Notes: generated from the sequence alone by a model not told the origin. A stretch of DNA of 64,000 bases from Mesorhizobium sp. B4-1-4 (GCF_006439395.2 NZ_CP083950.1:1-64000), one strand, 5' to 3'. Counted from the first letter of the stretch, positions 18,527 through 28,035 are shown. Made by a program: numbers and translations.

Positions 18527-20599
18527 ATGACCGGTGCGGTTACATATTCGGTGGACGGCGATGTGGCCGTCTTCACAATCGATAACCCTCCGGTCAACGC
18601 GCTTAGCGATGTAGTGAGAAGCGGCATTGTGGGGGCAATGAACCAGGCGGAATCCGATCCGGCTGTCCGCGCAATAGTGCTTACCGGCAGCGGCCGGACT
18701 TTCAGTGCCGGCGTCGATATCACCGAATTCGGCAAGCCGCCGAAAGAGCCGCCGCTCAGAGAGGTCAATAGGCGCTGCGAAATGTCCACGAAACCCGTGG
18801 TCGTGGCATTCCACGGCTGGGCACTGGGTGGTGGGCTCGAGATGGCCCTATGCTGTCGTGCGCGCGTCGCATCGCCAGACGCTCATATAGGCCTCCCCGA
18901 GGTGAAGCTCGGACTGATCCCTGGTGCTGGTGGTACCCAGCGTTTACCCCGCCTCATCGGCCCTGAAGCGGCTCTCGATGTGATTGTTCCAGGCAAGCCG
19001 GTTGGTGCAGCGAACGCGTTGGAAATAGGGATCATCGACCGCATCGTCGAAGGAGATCTGCTCGAAGGCGCCAAGGCGTTCGCGCGGGAGCTCGTACATA
19101 GCCGCGAAACACCTGCCGCTGTGCGCGATCGCGATGAGAAGCTCGCCACAGCGCGTTCCAACCCCTCTACCTTTGACGCCCACGCGAAGGAGCTGACGAA
19201 GCGTGCGCGCGGGCTTGACGCCCCTCTAGCATGCGTCAAGGCCGTACGCATGGCGTTGGACACGCCGTTCGACGAGGCGCTCGACAAAGAGCGAGCGATC
19301 TTCATTGAGTTGATGAATAGCTTGCAATCGAAGGCACAGCGCCATCTTTTCTTCGCCGAGCGCGAGGCGGCGAAGGTCGAAGGCGTCGGGCGGGACGTGA
19401 AGCCGCGCAAGATCTGCAAGGCGGCCGTCATCGGCGCGGGCACAATGGGTGGCGGCATCGCAATGTCCCTGATCAACGCTGGCATCCCAGTCACCCTCCT
19501 GGAAATGAACCAGGAGGCATTGGACCGCGGCTTTGGTGTCATCCGCAGGAACTACGATATTTCGGTAGAGCGCGGCTCGTTGACCGCAGAGGTGCGCGAT
19601 CGACGCATGGCGCTTCTCACCGGAACGACGCGGTACGAGAACCTTGCCGACGCCGAGATCGTCATCGAAGCCGTCTTCGAGGACATGGCAGTGAAAAAGC
19701 AAATCTTTGGCGCGCTCAACAAGGTTGCGAAGCCAGGCGCAATTCTCGCTTCCAACACCTCCTTTCTTAACGTCGATGAGATCGCCGCCACGACCGACAG
19801 GCCGGAGGACGTGCTTGGCCTGCACTTCTTCTCGCCGGCCAATGTTATGCGGCTGCTCGAGATTGTGCGCGGCGGAAAGACTGCGCCAGATGTTCTCGCC
19901 ACGGCGCTTTCGGTCGCCAAGCGCATTGACAAGGTACCGGTCGTCGTGGGCGTTTGTCACGGCTTCGTTGGTAACCGCATGCTTGCCGCCCGGTCAGCAG
20001 AGAATGAGGATCTTCTTATCGAAGGGGCGACACCGGAAGCCATCGACAAGGTGTTCACCGATTTCGGCTTTCCGATGGGGCCCTTCGCCATGGGCGACCT
20101 CGCCGGGCTCGACATCGGCTGGCGCAACCGAAAGGCTCTCGGCAAGACGGCAGCGGTCGCCGATGCGCTGTGCGAGCTCGGCCGCTTCGGGCAGAAAACG
20201 GGGAAGGGCTTCTACCTCTACGAGGCAGGCTCACGGATACCCGTGGTCGACCCATTTGTAGGGTCGCTCATTGAGGAGAAGTCGCGCGAGGCCGTCGTCA
20301 ACCGGCGGGAAATCAGCCCGATAGAGGTCATCGAGCGCACGATCTATCCGATGATCAACGAAGGTGCGCGCATTCTTGAAGAGGGCATCGCGGCGCGGCC
20401 TTCCGACATCGATGTCGTGTGGGTAAACGGCTACGGCTTTCCAATCGGCAAAGGAGGCCCAATGTTTTGGGCCGACCACGAGGGACTTTCCAAGATTGTC
20501 GAGCGTCTCGAATATTGGCACGGCAGGACAGGGAAGGTTGCCTTTGAGCCAGCGGCGCTTCTAAAGCGGTTGGCACAGTCCGACGCGTGCTTTGAGTGA
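18527..20599 (+). CDS. bifunctional enoyl-CoA hydratase / 3-hydroxyacyl-CoA dehydrogenase
   Basis: A 690-residue FadB/FadJ-type fusion catalysing the second and third steps of beta-oxidation. Residues 1-180 are a crotonase domain with the oxyanion loop GRTFSAGVDITEFG and both acidic catalytic positions (HGWALGGGLEMALC, GLPEVKLGLIPGAGGTQRL). From about 295 comes the NAD domain ([17 protein letters not shown]) with the catalytic His in LHFFSPANVMRLLE, then two C-terminal helical domains (KTGKGFYLY; MINEGARILEEGIA). AGGAG precedes the ATG. Partial, rearranged copies lie at 23.76-24.46 kb and 27.39-27.98 kb. Confidence 0.92.
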   Translation: MTGAVTYSVDGDVAVFTIDNPPVNALSDVVRSGIVGAMNQAESDPAVRAIVLTGSGRTFSAGVDITEFGKPPKEPPLREVNRRCEMSTKPVVVAFHGWALGGGLEMALCCRARVASPDAHIGLPEVKLGLIPGAGGTQRLPRLIGPEAALDVIVPGKPVGAANALEIGIIDRIVEGDLLEGAKAFARELVHSRETPAAVRDRDEKLATARSNPSTFDAHAKELTKRARGLDAPLACVKAVRMALDTPFDEALDKERAIFIELMNSLQSKAQRHLFFAEREAAKVEGVGRDVKPRKICKAAVIGAGTMGGGIAMSLINAGIPVTLLEMNQEALDRGFGVIRRNYDISVERGSLTAEVRDRRMALLTGTTRYENLADAEIVIEAVFEDMAVKKQIFGALNKVAKPGAILASNTSFLNVDEIAATTDRPEDVLGLHFFSPANVMRLLEIVRGGKTAPDVLATALSVAKRIDKVPVVVGVCHGFVGNRMLAARSAENEDLLIEGATPEAIDKVFTDFGFPMGPFAMGDLAGLDIGWRNRKALGKTAAVADALCELGRFGQKTGKGFYLYEAGSRIPVVDPFVGSLIEEKSREAVVNRREISPIEVIERTIYPMINEGARILEEGIAARPSDIDVVWVNGYGFPIGKGGPMFWADHEGLSKIVERLEYWHGRTGKVAFEPAALLKRLAQSDACFE

Positions 20600-21171
20600 T
20601 ACCTCCTGTCCCCACCCTTCGGAGCAGATTTTGGCGAAAGCCGCCAACGCGTTTGGAGCGCTGGACATTCTTGTCAACAACGCGGGCATCGGCGGGTCGC
20701 GCTCGATCCACGAATTGGAAAATGAAAACTGGGACGAGATAATAAGCGTCAATCTCGGATCCGTGTTCCGCTTTTCGAAGCGCGCAATGGCCGCTCTCAA
20801 GCAGAGCTCCCATGGGCGCGCTTCATCAACATTACCTCCGTGTTCGGCATTTTGGGTTTCCGCAGCTCGGCGAATTTCGCGGCCGCTAAGGCAGGTGTCA
20901 TCGCCTCAGCCGGGCCGTGGCGGCTGATTACGCGTGGGACGGCATCACCGTGAACGCCGTCGCCCATGGCGTGATCGAATCGAAAATGTATCAGCTCAAC
21001 TCCGATACCAACTCCTGGTATCGTACCGTCATGCTCGACGCTACGCCGATTCACCGGCAGCGAGCTCTGGGCGATGTGGCGGCCCCCGGGGCCTTTCGCG
21101 CGTCCGACGACGCCTCCTACATCCCTCGCCGCCGACGGAGTTGGAGCGTCAAAGGTGCTCGCTCTCAATGA
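20600..21171 (+). pseudogene. short-chain dehydrogenase, 5'-truncated and frameshifted
   Basis: It begins abruptly after the fad stop in the middle of an SDR: FGALDILVNNAGIGG, then WDEIISVNLGSVFRFSKRAM, a frameshift to FINITSVFGILGFRSSANFA with AAAKAGVIAS, a second shift to AVAADYAWDGITVNAVAHGV, then FRASDDASYI. The cofactor-binding TGxxxGIG start is missing, and the usual catalytic Tyr position is altered (NFAAAKAG). The missing 5' end at a sharp boundary suggests recombination joined it to the fad gene. Confidence 0.7.
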
Positions 21172-21179
21172 ATAGCCTC

Positions 21180-21480
21180 GGCTCGGATCTCGGCGGGGAT
21201 GATGCTGGCACGAATCTGAAGAAGGACCGTCGCCGGGCTCAGATTGAGCATCCTGGCGGCCTCGGTCAACGTGACTTCGCCGCGCTCGGCTCATTCGTCG
21301 TCCCTGTAGGCGGCGATATCGTGCGTGTTGCGGAAGCCCCGCACTCGCGACTGTGTCCAGCCATTAGATCGACCTGTCCGCTGTCCTGCTCGGTTGAGCA
21401 TGCCAGCAATGGCCTTGTCAGGCATCATTCGTGCGCAGGTCGCTCACGAGGGCGCGAAGGAGCTGCTGACGACAACGCAT
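21180..21480 (-). pseudogene. serine recombinase C-terminal relic
   Basis: Minus-strand reading gives DKAIAGMLNRAGQRTGRSNG, then TQSRVRGFRNTHDIAAYRDD, an in-frame stop, then AERGEVTLTEAARMLNLSPA and a helix-turn-helix ending. This pattern (TWT.SRV..FR..H.IA.YR, then a HTH on AERGEVTL) is the C-terminal part of large serine recombinases in rhizobial mobile elements. Only this tail remains, so it is inactive. Confidence 0.6.
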
Positions 21481-21651
21481 GTCTACGTTAGGTGCACGCC
21501 AAGGGGTCTCAAAGTCGGCGGCAATGCCAGAAAAATCTCCATCTTGAAACAAGATAGCCGCTAACAGAAAAATGTATTTGAACAGTCACCGTTTCGTGGA
21601 TCAGGTGCACGCCCAGGTCAGTAATCCAATTGCCGACCGCCATTCCGCTAA

Positions 21652-21687
21652 GTGTCGAGTTTCCTGAGGAGTGCTAACACTCGACAC
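21652..21687. promoter_or_regulatory. nine-base dyad upstream of the aminotransferase
   Basis: GTGTCGAGT (21652-21660) and ACTCGACAC (21679-21687) are exact inverted repeats 18 bases apart, about 100 bases before the aminotransferase ATG. It could be an operator or an RNA hairpin. The regulator is unknown. Confidence 0.35.
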
Positions 21688-21785
21688 GGCAGCCCAGTGC
21701 CGTGTGACCTTTGGAAGCTTGTCGTTAATTGCTACATTCGGGCGGCGCCGGCAGGCGCTGGCCTCGTACGCTTGAGGAGGACAGC

Positions 21786-23168
21786 ATGGCAGACGAAACC
21801 CCGAAACCTCGCGAGTTTGTGCCGATTGAGCGGCAAGCGCTAGATCATGTTTGGATCCACTCCGCGCGTTGGCTCGACCTCGCCGAGCGAGACGGGCTGC
21901 ACGTCATTGTCCGGGGCGATGGCTCGACACTCTACGATGCGCATGGCCGTGCATATCTCGACGGCCTCGCGGGTCTCTATCTCGTCAATGTAGGCCATGG
22001 GCGCAAAGAAATCGGTGAGGCAATGGCGACACAGGCAGGGCAGATCGCTTATGTTTCATCCGCCGATTATACTTGCCTCCCAGCAGTTCAACTCGCTGAA
22101 GTTCTGGCGCAACTGACGCCGGGGGACATCAACCGCTTTTTCTTCTGTTCAGGTGGCTCAGAAGCGGTCGAGAGTGCGATCAAAATTGTTAAGCAAGTTC
22201 AGGCAATGCGGGGCTTCCCCAAGCGATACAAGATCATTGCGCGACGCGGTGCGTATCACGGAGCGACAATGGGGGCGATGAGCATCACCTCCTCGCGCAA
22301 CGAAAGATTTTTCGGTCCCTTTATGTACGGTGTTAGCTTCGTCTCTTCGCCAAATCGCTACCGAAACGATTTCGGGCTCGAGGGAGATGCCGGCGATATC
22401 GCCTGCGCCAATGCCCTAGAGCAGGAGATTCTGGCTCAAGGGCCAGATACCGTGGCGGCGTTCATCGGCGAGCCGGTTTCAACGTCGAACAATTGCCACG
22501 TGCCTTCAAAGAAATACTGGCAGCGCGTGCGGGAGATTTGTGACAAGCATGGCGTTTTGCTTGTGCTCGATGAGGTCATCAACGGCTTCGGCCGCACTGG
22601 TACAATGTTCGCCACTGAGCAATTCAACGTCGTGCCTGACCTCATCACGATGGCGAAGGGTCTCTCCTCGGGGTACGCGCCGATCGGCGCGGTCGGAGTC
22701 AGCGATCGAATCTACGACGAGTTCAAGAAACAGGACACGGCGCTCGCGCACCTCTTGACCTTTGGCGGGCAGGCGGTCTCGTGCGCCGCCGCCCTCAAGA
22801 ACATCGAGATTCTTCAGCGTGAGGAATTGCCGCAGCGCAGCGCGTCCAACGGCGCTTACCTGCTCCAGAAATTGCAGGGCCTGCGCGACCATCCCACAGT
22901 TGGCGACGTGCGCGGCCTCGGCCTTATGTGCGTTGCGGAACTGGTTGCGGACAAGGGGACGAAGGAGCCATTTGGACCTATTCCTGCCGCGCATCCGTTC
23001 AGCCGGCGAGTCCAAGAACTCATGGAGCAGAAGGGCCTCCTCTCCCGTGTATACGCGTCAGTACATTTTTGTCCGCCGCTCGTAGCGACGCGAGAGGAGA
23101 TCAATCGCATGGTGGCCATCGTGGATGAGAGCCTTACCATTGCCGAGAAGGAACACGGCTTCAGCTAG
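21786..23168 (+). CDS. omega-amino acid/diamine--pyruvate class III aminotransferase
   Basis: A 460-residue PLP enzyme. Visible are FFFCSGGSEAVESAIKIVKQ (phosphate binding), GAYHGATMGAMS, LLVLDEVINGFGRTG (cofactor Asp) and ITMAKGLSSGYAPIGA (Schiff-base lysine). The form and length match omega-amino acid or putrescine/beta-alanine-pyruvate aminotransferases. GAGGAGG lies 8 bases before the ATG. An upstream dyad at 21,652 may regulate it. The product semialdehyde could be handled by the dehydrogenase at 12,954. Substrate remains open. Confidence 0.88.
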   Translation: MADETPKPREFVPIERQALDHVWIHSARWLDLAERDGLHVIVRGDGSTLYDAHGRAYLDGLAGLYLVNVGHGRKEIGEAMATQAGQIAYVSSADYTCLPAVQLAEVLAQLTPGDINRFFFCSGGSEAVESAIKIVKQVQAMRGFPKRYKIIARRGAYHGATMGAMSITSSRNERFFGPFMYGVSFVSSPNRYRNDFGLEGDAGDIACANALEQEILAQGPDTVAAFIGEPVSTSNNCHVPSKKYWQRVREICDKHGVLLVLDEVINGFGRTGTMFATEQFNVVPDLITMAKGLSSGYAPIGAVGVSDRIYDEFKKQDTALAHLLTFGGQAVSCAAALKNIEILQREELPQRSASNGAYLLQKLQGLRDHPTVGDVRGLGLMCVAELVADKGTKEPFGPIPAAHPFSRRVQELMEQKGLLSRVYASVHFCPPLVATREEINRMVAIVDESLTIAEKEHGFS

Positions 23169-23605
23169 AAACCCGTAGGTTAGCCCGCCTGGCGCGCTGC
23201 GTTCATGCTCATTGGCACCTTATTTCGCAGGTATTCGGCGAAGAGGTGGCGAAACAAGCAGTCCCGCGCCCCGAAAACCCGGCTACTTTGGACGAGGTTC
23301 ACGCATCCTCCCAAGGCGTTTTTTGCCCGGCAGCGAGCATTGTTCTCCTGCCGGGCACTTGCCCGAGCAGAGATGGGCCGGACTTGCCAATCAATGTGAG
23401 AGAAGGCGCTTCGCTCCCATGGAGCGCCAAGGAATACGGTCCGGGTTGTGAAGGACGCGCTGCGGCATTTGGCAGCACAGAAATCCATGCACAACACACA
23501 TGAAACCCGCCTCTTGCCCCAAGAGCGGATTTTTCCGGCGGGCGGCACCTGTTGCTCACCTTTTTGGCCCGGTAGGCACATGCAGGGAGATGATAGGGGA
23601 GGGAG
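23169..23605. other. gap with no recognised gene
   Basis: About 440 bases between the aminotransferase and the chimeric ORF. Open frames are on both strands but unmatched. A GGGAGGGAG site at its end serves the chimeric ORF. Confidence 0.35.
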
Positions 23606-24457
23606 ATGACGATGTCTTCAAGAGCCAAAACCGGATTTTGGTGGGACGAAAGGCGCTTTTGGCATCCAGGAGGGAGCTATGCCTTCGTAATGCCTGTCCG
23701 TCGTCTGGTGCAGCAGATTGCGGCTGGCGGCTTGCCAGAAGATCCGGAAACAAAGCGCTGTGACAAGGTTCCGGTGGTCGTTGGCGTTTGTCACGGCTTC
23801 GTTGGTAATCGCATGCTTGCCGCCCGCTCAGCGGAGAATGAGGATCTTCTTCTCGAAGGGGCGACACCCGATATCGTCGACAAAGTATTCACCGATTTCG
23901 GCTTTCCGATGGGGCCCTTCACCATGGGCGACCTCGCCGGGCTCGACATCAGATGGCGCAACCGAAAGGCTCTCGGCAAGACGGCAGCGGTCGCCGATGC
24001 GCTGTGCGAGCTCGGCCGCTTCGGGCAGAAAACGGGGAAGGGATTCTACCTCTATCAGGCAGGCTCACGGATATCCGTGCCCGACCCATGGGTCGGGTCG
24101 CTCATCGAGGAGAAGTCGCGCGAGGCCGGCGTCAACCGGCGGGAAATCAAGCCTATAGAGGTCATCGAGCGCACGATCTATCCCATGATCAACGAAGGTG
24201 CGCGCATTCTTGAAGAGGGCATCGCGGCGCGGCCTTCCGACGTCGATGTGATATTCGTCAACGGCTACGGCTTCCCAGTCGGCAAAGGCGGCCCAATGTT
24301 CTGGGCTGACCACGAGGGACTTCCCAAGATTGTCCAGCGCCTCGAGTACTGGCACGGCAGGACAGGGAAGGTTGCCTTTGAGCCAGCGGCGCTGCTGAAG
24401 CGGTTGGCCCAGTCCGGCGGGTGCTTTGTCGGATTGCAGATAGAGAAGGCGGCATGA
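23606..24457 (+). pseudogene. chimeric ORF: deacetylase N-terminus joined to fad C-terminus
   Basis: An uninterrupted 283-codon frame with a good ribosome binding site. Residues about 7-51 (TGFWWDERRFWHPGGSYAFV, GGLPEDPETKR) resemble the start of class II histone deacetylase/acetylpolyamine amidohydrolases. From residue 53 (DKVPVVVGVCHGFVGN) it is a near copy of the C-terminal part of the bifunctional fad gene (19,930-20,590). The join falls in a shared AAGCGC segment at about 23,755. The product would lack both the NAD domain and any deacetylase active site, so a useful enzyme is unlikely, though the frame is intact. Confidence 0.7.
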
Positions 24458-24537
24458 CGGACCTCTTCATCTGACTTGGCGCGCCAATCGCTTTGAAACC
24501 GTGCCGCACGGCGCATAAGGAGTCCTAGGAACAGAGA

Positions 24538-25362
24538 ATGAGCCGTTTCCACTACGAACCAGACCCTGAACGCGGAGTCTTCCAGGAGGTGGCCCCGGGG
24601 GTCCGCCGCATGGTGGCCGCAAATGCCTCGCTAATGACTTACCACGGCACCAACACCTATCTGATCGAAGCGCCCGAAGGCCTCTTTGTGCTTGATCCAG
24701 GCCCAGCTGACGACGCAAGGCATTTCGATGCGATCATCTCGGCGTTGGGTGGTCGGGGAGCAGGAATTATCGTGTCGCACCACCATTCCGACCACTTCGG
24801 CGCCGTATCTCGCCTGCAGAGCGAGACTGGTTTGAGGGTCCACGCCTCCGCCAATTTCGCTGACGATACTTTTCGCCCGGACTTGCCGTTGTTAGAGGGC
24901 GATTACGTCGCAGGGCTTGGGGTTGTGCATACGCCCGGCCACGCCAGCGATCATCTTTGCTTCCGGCGCGATGATGGAGTGTTATTCAGTGGCGATCATG
25001 TCATGGCCTGGAACAGTTCCATCGTCATGCTCCCCGACGGCGACATGGGCGCCTATTGCCGTCAACTCGAGCGGCTCATCGCGGCGGAGGACCGACTCTA
25101 CCTGCCGGGGCACGGACCGGCGCTCCATGATCCGACGTCATATACATGCATGCTTCTGCAACACCGCCTGCAGCGCGAGGATGCGATCCGGATACAGATC
25201 GGCAAGGCACCTGCAACACCTGCGGAAATCGCGGAGACCGTCTACCGCAAAACCGATAAATCGCTTGCCTGGGCGGCGGAGCGCAACGTCGAGGCCCATC
25301 TCGATAAACTCAAGCAAGAAGGATGCGCGGTGCGGGACGGCAACAGATGGCGGGCCATTTGA
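24538..25362 (+). CDS. MBL-fold metallo-hydrolase (LACTB2-like)
   Basis: A 274-residue metallo-beta-lactamase-fold hydrolase. The metal motif is SHHHSDHFGA (about residue 80), followed by TPGHASDH, a GDHVM Asp-His and the late PGHGPALHD. A C-terminal winged-helix-like segment (VEAHLDKLKQEGCAVRDGNR) matches LACTB2-type proteins. AAGGAG and AGGAAC lie upstream. The family includes thioesterases, lactonases and nucleases; next to CoA enzymes a thioesterase or lactonase role is plausible but unproven. The sequence just upstream (24,481-24,533) resembles 27,986-28,035. Confidence 0.87.
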   Translation: MSRFHYEPDPERGVFQEVAPGVRRMVAANASLMTYHGTNTYLIEAPEGLFVLDPGPADDARHFDAIISALGGRGAGIIVSHHHSDHFGAVSRLQSETGLRVHASANFADDTFRPDLPLLEGDYVAGLGVVHTPGHASDHLCFRRDDGVLFSGDHVMAWNSSIVMLPDGDMGAYCRQLERLIAAEDRLYLPGHGPALHDPTSYTCMLLQHRLQREDAIRIQIGKAPATPAEIAETVYRKTDKSLAWAAERNVEAHLDKLKQEGCAVRDGNRWRAI

Positions 25363-25589
25363 CGCAAACGCCAGCTTATGGAGCAGGTATTCTCACCGAT
25401 CCCGGCCACCACCTGCGATTGATCAGCCGAAATTTCTAATGCAAATTGAACAAGAACGACGTCGTCGCTTAAGGCAGGTGCGCCCCGGGTACGGAAAGGC
25501 TGGACTGGGCCTGGTATTGGGCTTCTCAGCATCCCACGTCGGGCAGGTCCGGCCGTCGTGGAGGAAGGCAGTGAAGCCGTCCCAGCATT

Positions 25590-26840
25590 CTAAGTACGCA
25601 GCATCCGCCCCAGCGTCAGCATCTGAGGCAAAGTGATCGAGTCGTTGGCGGCGCTCGACGCCACTGGGTGCGACGCGAACCGTGCGACCACCATCTCGGC
25701 CTTAGGCGCGATATACAGCCGCTGGCCGTGGATGCCCTTGGCTTCGAAGGCGTCCAGCTCATTGTGGCTCACCCACCACATGCTGCGATAAGAATAGCCT
25801 GGCAGCCACGCGTAATGGAATTTTGCGGGGTCGTCGCCCTTTTGCACCTCGTGAACGACGGACGCTGGAATGAGCTGCTTTCCGTCCCACTCGCCTTCGC
25901 GACGCATCAGTTCGCCAAAGCGCGCGAGGTCGCGCAGGCTCGCGTTCAGCCCGCCGCCGACCGACGGCATGCCGACCGCGTCGACAAGGACGTAAGCATC
26001 CTCCTCGCAGCCGAGCGGCGCCCACAGGCGCTCGTGCAGCAGCTGTGCGAACGAGCGGCCGGTCACGCGCGCCATAACCCAGGCCATCACGTCCGTGTTG
26101 ACGCTCTTATACGCGAACTCTTCGCCGTGCGCCCCCTCCTTCTTCACGGTGCGCAGGTAATCGCACAATGTCCGCGGCCCATCATAGCCGACCGGCCGCG
26201 GCCGCCCACCAAAGGCGCGCGAATACGCACGAACCCCGGAGCGTTCGTCGTCATAGATCTCGGTGTACGCCAGACCGGTCTGCATATCCATCACCTGGCG
26301 TAGCGTGGCATCAGCCCAGGCAGTGGATCGCAGCTCGGGCAGGTAATGCGGGATCACCTTGCCGTCATCAAGCATGCCCTCGTGCACGAAGGCCGCGGTG
26401 AGCGTACCCGCGTACGACTTCGTGACCGAGAAGCACGCATGCGCCAAGTGCGGCTCGAGTGCGCCGAAGTAACGCTCGTACACGATGCGCCCGCGATGCA
26501 GCACCACGATGCCATCGCAGTAGCTGTCGAACAGCGCCTCGTCGAACCGGCGGGTACGGCCGTCCAGATCGTCGAAGGTGAGTCCGTCGATGTCGGCCGA
26601 CTTGTCGCTGCAATCGAGTGGCGACGGCCCGCCCCGCCCGCGCCACACGTTGGCACTCGCCGCAAGCTCGCGCCTGTGCGATAACGACCAGCGGATCTGC
26701 GGGAAATCGAGGAAGGTGCCGCTCTCGAATGTGACGCACTTGTCTGCTGGCGGCGGCGCACCGCGCATCCAGCCGAGTTCGCGCGGATCGGACGCGCGTC
26801 CGTCGAGATAACGTTTTCCGTCGAATTCGAGTAAGCCCAT
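25590..26840 (-). CDS. serine hydrolase, class C beta-lactamase family, NylB-like
   Basis: A 416-residue penicillin-recognising-fold hydrolase. SVTKSYAG holds the SxxK nucleophile, EFAYKSVNTDVMAWV holds the tyrosine motif seen in 6-aminohexanoate-dimer hydrolase (NylB) relatives, and HGQRLYI stands where KTG would be. This pattern points to an esterase or amide/oligomer hydrolase, not a true beta-lactamase. The start at 26,840 is set by AAGGAGGAG nine bases upstream on the minus strand; a longer frame to 26,954 has no site. It is convergent with the MBL gene. No signal peptide is evident, so it is probably cytoplasmic. Confidence 0.85.
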   Translation of the reverse strand: MGLLEFDGKRYLDGRASDPRELGWMRGAPPPADKCVTFESGTFLDFPQIRWSLSHRRELAASANVWRGRGGPSPLDCSDKSADIDGLTFDDLDGRTRRFDEALFDSYCDGIVVLHRGRIVYERYFGALEPHLAHACFSVTKSYAGTLTAAFVHEGMLDDGKVIPHYLPELRSTAWADATLRQVMDMQTGLAYTEIYDDERSGVRAYSRAFGGRPRPVGYDGPRTLCDYLRTVKKEGAHGEEFAYKSVNTDVMAWVMARVTGRSFAQLLHERLWAPLGCEEDAYVLVDAVGMPSVGGGLNASLRDLARFGELMRREGEWDGKQLIPASVVHEVQKGDDPAKFHYAWLPGYSYRSMWWVSHNELDAFEAKGIHGQRLYIAPKAEMVVARFASHPVASSAANDSITLPQMLTLGRMLRT

Positions 26841-27389
26841 CGACTTCGTCTCCTCCTTCACGTTGCCTATCGGGGCATGCTGCTCGATTCTCTCACCATC
26901 TCGCCAGCGCAGTTTCCGCGAGGGCGTCCGGCAGGCCGAATGCTGTTCCGGCATCCAATGTCTTATGAAGTGCCTGGATCACGGAAAGAAAAGCGTGGCC
27001 GTGCACGAGCGAGAAGAAATGTTGGCGCGGTCGAAGTCCACATCGGTGATCTAGCATCCGCTGCCGGAAGCGGCATAGGGCGGCTGCGGCTGAAAGAACG
27101 GCGCCGCCCGCACGCTGCCCGGCGTGATGCGCCTGGAACGCTCAAACTCTGCCGGGGAGTTCGGCCCGAGACCTCACTGCTACTACGTCCTGTGGTGATG
27201 GATTGCATACTTGTCCCTCGCTGAGCGGAAGCCGTGTTCAGAGTGCTACGATTTTGTATCGAATGCTCCCTAAGGTGTCAAAGCGCATCATTTGATTCTC
27301 AACGTTGATTGCGCGATTTGGCTTGCTGAGGTGCGTCTCAAGTTTGAGCAAAGCAGCAGAAAAAGACCGACCGGCGGCTCAAGGCTGCA
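26841..27389. other. gap with no recognised gene
   Basis: About 550 bases. AT-rich stretches around 27,240-27,320 suggest promoter or intergenic sequence; no gene was recognised. Confidence 0.35.
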
Positions 27390-28035
27390 AAGGTCGCCGG
27401 CGTCGGGCGGGACGTGAAGCCGCGCACCGTGAGCATCAGCTTGATCGGCCTGCCTTTGGCGTCCACAAGAGCGATGGATTTTGGTTGTCAGCCCGCCTCG
27501 GGATCGACCGAGACAATGATCTCGATCCCCTTTTTGCCGTCACGCCCTGCTGATGGACGCGAACATGGAGGTGTCGATCATCTGCACCTCGATTTGCAAG
27601 GCGGCCGTCATCGGCACTGGCACAATGGGTGGCGGCATCGCCATCGTTCGTCAGCGCTGGCATCCCAGTCACCGTCTTGGAAATGAACTAGGAGGCACTC
27701 GACCGTGGGTTTGGTGTCATTCGGAGGAACTACGATATTTCGGTAGATCGCGGCTCGCTGACCGCAGAGGCGCGCGATCGGCGCATCGCGCTTCTCACCG
27801 GAACGACGCGTTACGAGAGCCGTGCCGACGCGGACATCGTCATCGAAGCCGTCTTCGAGGATATGGCAGTGAAAAACCAAATCTTTGGCGTGCTCAACAA
27901 GGTTGCGAAGCCAGGCGCTATTCTCGCTTCCAACATCTCCTTTCTTAACGTCGATGAGATCGCCGCCACGACCGACAGGCGGGACGCGCCAGTCGCTTCG
28001 AAGCCGCTCGCCGAGCATCAGGAGTCCTAGGCGTA
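27390..28035 (+). pseudogene. middle fragment of a duplicated bifunctional fad gene
   Basis: Two blocks match the intact fad gene: 27,397-27,424 equals the segment before its NAD domain (GVGRDVKPR), and 27,598-27,980 equals the NAD domain and catalytic region ([14 protein letters not shown] to [12 protein letters not shown]). Between them a piece of IS5-family transposase is inserted. There are frameshifts and a stop. It ends where the homologous gene continues, and 27,986-28,035 then resembles the sequence after the chimeric ORF (24,481-24,533). The matching C-terminal part is at 23.76-24.46 kb, upstream of this piece. Confidence 0.75.
27425..27597 (-). mobile_element. IS5-family transposase core fragment inserted in the fad copy
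   Basis: The minus strand reads MIDTSMF, a stop, then LGRSRGGLTTKIH and finally a KLMLT-like end after a shift. This is the region after the first catalytic Asp of IS427-type IS5 transposases, exactly the part lacking from the relic at 28,015-28,625. Confidence 0.65.

Noticed and set aside
23205..23220. TGGCACC...TTCGC resembling a sigma-54 (-24/-12) promoter
   Set aside because: The -12 element does not fit (TTCGC for TTGC), and no suitable gene follows at the right distance.
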